A stretch of DNA of 63,377 bases from JBBQER01 sp052148155 (GTDB lineage: Bacteria > Actinomycetota > Acidimicrobiia > IMCC26256 > PALSA-610): contig JBKQIY010000086.1 in assembly GCA_052148155.1 (NCBI GenBank), forward strand, positions 1-63,377, read 5' to 3'. The translations under genes were made by a program, and so were the position numbers. The notes beneath the pieces are model-generated. The model was given only the letters and a program-made list of their open reading frames with translations, had not been told where the DNA came from and made no database searches. Below, piece after piece: positions 59,299 through 63,377 of the stretch. How positions within the stretch are numbered: the first letter of the stretch is position 1; each line of letters starts with the position of its first letter.

Positions 59299-60522
59299 CT
59301 AGAGAGGTGTCGGGTTCAAGCGACACTCCGACTGCCCGAGGCCGATCCCGCCAGTCGCGAACTTCGGCAGCGGGACGAAGCCGGCCGCGCTGATCTCGGC
59401 CTTCGCCTTCCCTGAACAGATGTACTGGGCCCCACCCTGCGAAGTCGGCCGCACACCGATCAACCGGAGAATGTCGAGGGTTTGGTTCGAGTCACTCGCG
59501 GGGTGATCCGTCTTCTCCATGACGTTGTACACGTACCGGGTCCCGTAGAAGCGGGAACTGGACTCGTTCACGTCCGACACGTTCGGCGTCTTCGCGGTCG
59601 CCAACGAGGCACCGGCCTTACCGAGCGCCGAACCGTTGGTGAGGTTGTTTTCGAAGCCCTTCTTCTGAGCGGTCCAACGTGCCCAGTCGAACTGGTAGAT
59701 CGCGTTCTGGAACGTGTCACTCGCGACACCAAGTGCGTCGTGCTCTTCGAGACGGACGGCCACGTTCGACGAGGGGCAGTTCTCATCGACCGTCGAGCCG
59801 TTCAGCCACTTCGTCTGGAAGAAACTCAACGTTCCCGACCCTGCCTGCGGCGCATACCGGACGATCCCGCCCGGCCGGCCACCGACCTGACTCCAGTTCG
59901 TGAAGAACGGCGCACCCGTCGCGGGATTGCACGTGTAGATACCGATCAGGTCCGCCACGGTCAATCCCGCCGCCGGCGCGTCAGTGTTCGGGAACGTCAC
60001 GTAGTCGACCGCACCGAGCGCGTACGCCCAGAACTCCAACTTGCCCGTCTCGCCCGGATTCGGACCCCGAGAGGACCGAGCAAATGAGATCAAGCCGGTC
60101 GTGTCCGCTTCCAGCGCCGAGATACCCGCCGACGAACCGTCGGGCGGCGTCGCTGCCGCAGACGACGAGTCCCACGTCATCGCCGGGTGCACACCGTCCG
60201 CAGGCACCGTCACCGTGGACGGGAACGGGTCATTCAGCCCGGCGCAGTTCGTGGACACGCCGCTGCAGTTGATCGGCGGGATCTCGGTGACCTTGTCGTG
60301 GTCCGTGTTCGCTGAACTGCTGTTGTAAGCCGGACCCGCCGAGCCTCCGTGCGGATTCTTCCCGCTTGCGATCAAATTCATCATCCAGTACGTGGTGTCG
60401 GAACCAGCCTGGCCGAGCGACTGGGCGGGTTTTGCTGCGCCGGCAGGGCCGGCCGCCAAAAGTGTCAGACTGAGGCCAACGGCACCTGCCGCTAACGTCA
60501 GCCGACTCAAACGAGTTCGCAC
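59299..60522 (-). CDS. PstS-like periplasmic substrate-binding protein
   Basis: A 407-residue exported protein. The signal peptide RTRLSRLTLAAGAVGLSLTLLAAGPAGA is followed by a type II binding fold with AQSLGQAGSDTTYWMMNLIA (anion-binding opener typical of PstS), then DSSSAAATPPDGSSAGISALEADTTGLISFARSSRGPNP, YVTFPNTDAPAAGLTVADLIGIYTC, RPGGIVRYAPQAGSGTLSFFQTKWLNG, and GFVPLPKFATGGIG near the end. Two Cys (NCSGVSTNC) and a later pair suggest disulfides. It lacks a lipobox. AAGGAGG 6 nt before GTG 60522 fixes the start. No permease/ATPase of a Pst system is nearby, so the role may not be uptake. The DUF4352-like and COG4315 lipoproteins lie to the left. Confidence 0.82.
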   Translation of the reverse strand: MRTRLSRLTLAAGAVGLSLTLLAAGPAGAAKPAQSLGQAGSDTTYWMMNLIASGKNPHGGSAGPAYNSSSANTDHDKVTEIPPINCSGVSTNCAGLNDPFPSTVTVPADGVHPAMTWDSSSAAATPPDGSSAGISALEADTTGLISFARSSRGPNPGETGKLEFWAYALGAVDYVTFPNTDAPAAGLTVADLIGIYTCNPATGAPFFTNWSQVGGRPGGIVRYAPQAGSGTLSFFQTKWLNGSTVDENCPSSNVAVRLEEHDALGVASDTFQNAIYQFDWARWTAQKKGFENNLTNGSALGKAGASLATAKTPNVSDVNESSSRFYGTRYVYNVMEKTDHPASDSNQTLDILRLIGVRPTSQGGAQYICSGKAKAEISAAGFVPLPKFATGGIGLGQSECRLNPTPL

Positions 60523-60666
60523 TACGTGCCTCCTTCGAGGATTCATGTTGGGACAGTCCGCGTTGGGTCGCCGACATTCACGCATACGAAGATGAACGTC
60601 AGGCATGACGACGGTGTCGTGGCCCTGAAGTCGAGGGGACTTCGAGGAGCGCGCGAGGGCCTGCAG

Positions 60667-61605
60667 TTACAGTGTCGCTGGGAGCAACCGGACAAAGCTC
60701 TCGAAGAACAGCCACAATGTCATCGCGAGCAAAGGCGCGAACACCAGCCACACCCGCGTCCTCGACCAACGTGACGCGGCGTAGGCGCCGAGCAGCGCCG
60801 CCGCGGCGAGCAGTTCCAGCCAGACCAGCATGTACGACGCCGCGTCGCGTTGTCCGGTGAGTCCGAGGCCTTCGGCATCGAGTGGCTGTTGCGTGTTCGT
60901 CGGCGGATACGGATTCCCGACGAGCTTCGCGGTGACGACCAGCCGACCGTCCGCCGTCCAAGTTGAATCTGTGGTGAACAGGGTAAGGCGATTGTCGCCG
61001 TGGTTTTGTACGAATGAGCCGTCGCCGGCGCCGAGGTCGGTGACATTCGTGACCCGATATGTCGTGTTTCCCTCACCCGTTGTCATGTGGATGACGTCGC
61101 CCGGTCGGAGTGAGCCGAGGTGGCGGAACGGCCCGCCGTACAGCGTTCGGCGGCCGGCCACGACGGCGTTGCCGGGCTGGCCCGGCAAGGGTGTTCCGAG
61201 CACATGTCCCGGACCTGCGCGGAGCTGACCGCTGCCCGAACCTTGCACCACGGCTTCGGTCACGCCGATGCGCGGGATCTGCACGATCGCGATCGGAGCG
61301 CCGGTCGGAATCGCGCCCCCTACTGGCGCCGAGTTTTGCGACAACTCGGATCGGAATCGTCGCTGGAGACCGACCTGAGTGCGCGCGTGTGCAAGTCCCG
61401 ACAGCCAGAACGCGAAGATCACGAACGCGAGCACGACCACCGCGAAGAGTTGGACGCCCCGCCGCGCGACGGTTCCGACCGCGATCGATCGACGCGCACT
61501 CGCCGGCGCCGACGCATCGTCGGCCGATGGCTCCACCGGCGCGTCGAAGCTCGGTTCATTTCCGGCTCGCGGTGACAGTTTGGCGAGCGTCGAGGTATCG
61601 GTCAC
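60667..61605 (-). CDS. Sortase-fold protein lacking catalytic His and Cys
   Basis: A 312-residue membrane protein. The fold text is sortase-like: a helix near 52-71 (LFAVVVLAFVIFAFWLSG), then PIAIVQIPRIGVTEAVVQGSGSGQLRAGPGHVLGTPLPGQPGNAVVAGRRTLYGGPFRHLGSLRPGDVIHM and YRVTNVTDLG, LTLFTTDSTWTADGRLVVTAKLVG, and two or three C-terminal membrane helices. The catalytic His of AGHR is Arg152 (AGRR; codon CGC, one base from CAC), and the Cys position after LTLFT is Thr212. Only the Arg of RLVV remains. So it is probably not a transpeptidase. GTG 61605 overlaps the upstream gene's stop as GTGA (61602-61605). Confidence 0.82.
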   Translation of the reverse strand: MTDTSTLAKLSPRAGNEPSFDAPVEPSADDASAPASARRSIAVGTVARRGVQLFAVVVLAFVIFAFWLSGLAHARTQVGLQRRFRSELSQNSAPVGGAIPTGAPIAIVQIPRIGVTEAVVQGSGSGQLRAGPGHVLGTPLPGQPGNAVVAGRRTLYGGPFRHLGSLRPGDVIHMTTGEGNTTYRVTNVTDLGAGDGSFVQNHGDNRLTLFTTDSTWTADGRLVVTAKLVGNPYPPTNTQQPLDAEGLGLTGQRDAASYMLVWLELLAAAALLGAYAASRWSRTRVWLVFAPLLAMTLWLFFESFVRLLPATL

Positions 61606-63377
61606 CCGGACGCCTGCCCGCCGAGCTCGGACGGCGGTTTATGCCGCCGGGCGCGTCGCCACACGCTTCGACCGTGACGGCGCACCTCGTCCGCGCCGGC
61701 GGCGAGCACCGCCAACAGTCCGAGCGCGAGCACGATCGGCAGCACTAGGTGATCTCCCGAATCGGAAAGCCGTAACGCCACGAACCGTGCGCTGGCGCGC
61801 ACGATCGCGGTGTGCACCGTCGTCGTGGTCTTCGCCGGGGACGTCGTGATGGGCTCGGTGGCAGGGCCGCTCGTGGCGCCGCCGCTTGTCGTGCCGCCCC
61901 CGATGTTGGCGTCCAGTGGGGCCACGCTGTTGTCGAACGAGTCCGACGAGCTTGCGACTGTGCCGGGGGTGGTGGTGGTAGTCGGAGCTGGCAGGTCGCC
62001 GGTGTAGCGCAGCGTCTGCAACGCAAGGGCGTTCGGTAGCGGTACGTACCCGGCCGGGAGATTCGACTGTCCGGGCCCGGCCGCGTAATCGAGGAAGGCG
62101 CGGATGCGAAGATCCTTCGGACTGTCGGTCAGTTTCTGCGGGACCATGGCCTGGTCGACCTTGGCCAGCGGATAGACGTTCGCGCCTGTCTGGACCGGCG
62201 GTTCGACGTGAAAGCCTGCCGCGGTGGTCTGCATCGCGTTGTATCCGGCGGCGATGCTGAACGGGTTGGCCGGCACGATGGGCTGGCCCACACCGTTGGT
62301 GAGGTTCGCCATCGGCAGCTTGAAACGCACCGCGGTGGGATAGTCGAGGATCCCGATCTCCCCTGCGTCGAGCGTGTCGGTGGGGACGCTATCGGCCGGC
62401 TTGGTGTCGGAGAACACGCGGTCCGCGACCCCCTCCTCGCCGATGCGGGGAAAGTAGACGCCGTTGGAGTTGCGCGCCGCGAACACGTCGGTCGGGTACG
62501 GCACGTCGAGCCAAGACGGATTGACCGCAATGTGGTACGGGTCCTTGCCGTCCAGGAACGCTCGGGCTTCGCGATTCGAGTTGACCCAGTTCGTCACGAG
62601 CCACGTGTCGGCGTTCTCCTCGCCGCGAAGTCCTGGGTCGGCGGCTTGGATCGGCCAATGGAGTCCCGGGTTGAGTTTCTGCAGCTCGGGATCGCTGAAG
62701 AACGTCTCGACGTTGGAGTCGGAGAGCAGGCGAGCGACCAGCCGCGGCGTGAGCGTCAGATTCGTGATCTGTTTATGGGTCACCGGATCGGTGATGTTGT
62801 ACGCGACCACGACGCCGGTCAGGTCGAGCGGCACCACCGAAAACTTCGGTGAGGTCCGAGTGAGTTCCGCCGGTTGCGGCGGCAACGACGTGACCCCGAT
62901 ATCGACCAGGTGCGACAGGAAATCTGCCCGAGCCTGATTCGACGACGTGTTCGTGACATCCATCGCGAACGCGTGCGGGCCCACGCATAATGCGGCGGCC
63001 CACTCGTACAACGCGTACGCGGCGGACGCCTCCGACTCGACGCTGAACGCATACTGCTGCACCGGCGGGCAGTCGGCTGAGTTCCGCGCGAAGGAAAGCG
63101 GCACGATGACCCGCGTCTTCGCCGGGGGAAGCCCGTTCGCGTTGAAGCCGTTCGCGGTCGTCTCGTACACCAACAGCGAACACGGCGTGGACTGGCTGCA
63201 CGCAAGCGACGGCAACCGGGCCGTCGTCATGATGTCGATGTCGATGCTGCCGGTGCCGTCCGGGTGGGTGATGCCCGCCTGCTGGTTGCCGCTCAGGGAG
63301 TACGGGAACGTGTCCGCCGTGTTGCAGTCGTTCAGGACCGAACGGGGATGTGCTCGGCACTGCAGGATGACGACACC
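61602..63377 (-). CDS. PstS-like exported protein with C-terminal membrane anchor (5' cut off)
   Basis: The frame remains open to the window end, so the N terminus, presumably with a signal peptide, is outside; at least 590 residues are visible. The early text is Cys-rich (QCRAHPRSVLNDCNT, PSLACSQSTPCSLL), then a PstS-like binding fold follows (PKFSVVPLDLTGVVVAYNITDPVTHKQITNLTLTPRLVARLLSDS, LNPGLHWPIQAADPGLRGEENADTWLVTNWVNSN, DVPYPTDVFAARNSNGVYFPRIGEEGVADRVF). A Thr/Pro-rich linker, a hydrophobic helix (LVLPIVLALGLLAVLAAGADEV) and a basic tail end it. GTGA overlap with the sortase-like gene means they are coupled. ATG codons at 63230 and elsewhere are internal. Possibly a surface-presented binding protein. 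Confidence 0.78.
   Translation of the reverse strand, partial: GVVILQCRAHPRSVLNDCNTADTFPYSLSGNQQAGITHPDGTGSIDIDIMTTARLPSLACSQSTPCSLLVYETTANGFNANGLPPAKTRVIVPLSFARNSADCPPVQQYAFSVESEASAAYALYEWAAALCVGPHAFAMDVTNTSSNQARADFLSHLVDIGVTSLPPQPAELTRTSPKFSVVPLDLTGVVVAYNITDPVTHKQITNLTLTPRLVARLLSDSNVETFFSDPELQKLNPGLHWPIQAADPGLRGEENADTWLVTNWVNSNREARAFLDGKDPYHIAVNPSWLDVPYPTDVFAARNSNGVYFPRIGEEGVADRVFSDTKPADSVPTDTLDAGEIGILDYPTAVRFKLPMANLTNGVGQPIVPANPFSIAAGYNAMQTTAAGFHVEPPVQTGANVYPLAKVDQAMVPQKLTDSPKDLRIRAFLDYAAGPGQSNLPAGYVPLPNALALQTLRYTGDLPAPTTTTTPGTVASSSDSFDNSVAPLDANIGGGTTSGGATSGPATEPITTSPAKTTTTVHTAIVRASARFVALRLSDSGDHLVLPIVLALGLLAVLAAGADEVRRHGRSVWRRARRHKPPSELGGQASG

Noticed and set aside
61602..63230. Complete gene starting at ATG 63230
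   Set aside because: The frame stays open with coherent Cys-containing protein text to the window end, so the true start is outside.

Overview
The window is high-GC DNA (about two thirds G+C by eye) with many GTG starts, dense co-directional overlaps of the GTGA, ATGA and TGATG kind, and surface proteins ending in LPxTG-like sorting signals. It has no outer-membrane secretins or porins. Together with a type IV pilus system (PilB, PilC and two PilT), this points to a Gram-positive actinobacterium, most likely of the class Acidimicrobiia. That placement is inference; there is no rRNA gene here to test it.

Layout. (1) 1-11,024: type IV pilus locus. It holds a pilin, two convergent PilT retraction ATPases with a decayed pilin relic between them, and an LspA-like peptidase. 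A minus-strand run follows in transcription order pilB, pilC, two major-type pilins, three minor pilin-like genes; the last of these is a 933-residue pilin/adhesin fusion. (2) 11,025-11,853: no supportable gene. (3) 11,854-23,585: surface-glycan locus. A tightly overlapping minus-strand operon encodes a DegT aminotransferase, a Wzz-like protein, a MurJ-like flippase, a polymerase/ligase, an initiating sugar transferase and a FemAB-like protein. It is flanked by a methyltransferase, a Gfo/Idh/MocA dehydrogenase and an FAD-oxidoreductase/ATP-grasp pair. (4) 24,220-28,551: exported proteins (an RCC1-repeat propeller and two paralogous Thr/Ser-rich LPxTG proteins). (5) 28,823-47,883: a mixed region with an M3 peptidase, a repeat propeller, three different Fe(II)-dependent oxygenases, a DEAD-box helicase, aminotransferase, FN3 protein, PIG-L deacetylase, anchored cupredoxin, MOSC protein, tyrosine-phosphatase-like protein, ferritin-like protein, FMN hydroxy-acid oxidase, an Rrf2 regulator and an amidohydrolase. 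An mgtC relic also lies here.

(6) 48,261-55,619: a signalling block. It contains a cyclic-nucleotide-binding-domain protein, an MBL-fold hydrolase, a NarL-type regulator, a stand-alone receiver, a membrane histidine kinase, an ABC ATPase, and a hybrid protein with receiver, LuxR-type-HTH-like and class III nucleotide cyclase segments. A cyclic-nucleotide source and a candidate sensor lie in one cluster, joined to two-component parts. This is the most system-like assembly in the window.

(7) 56,146-63,377: exported proteins. These are a lipoprotein phosphoesterase, two lipoproteins, a PstS-like protein, a sortase-fold protein that lacks the catalytic His and Cys, and a PstS-like membrane-anchored protein cut by the window end. 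The sortase-like protein overlaps its PstS-like partner by a GTGA junction, and the pair looks like a non-transpeptidase surface module. Several genes were given starts inside longer open frames on the basis of Shine-Dalgarno spacing or overlap with the upstream gene; the reason is stated in each entry.
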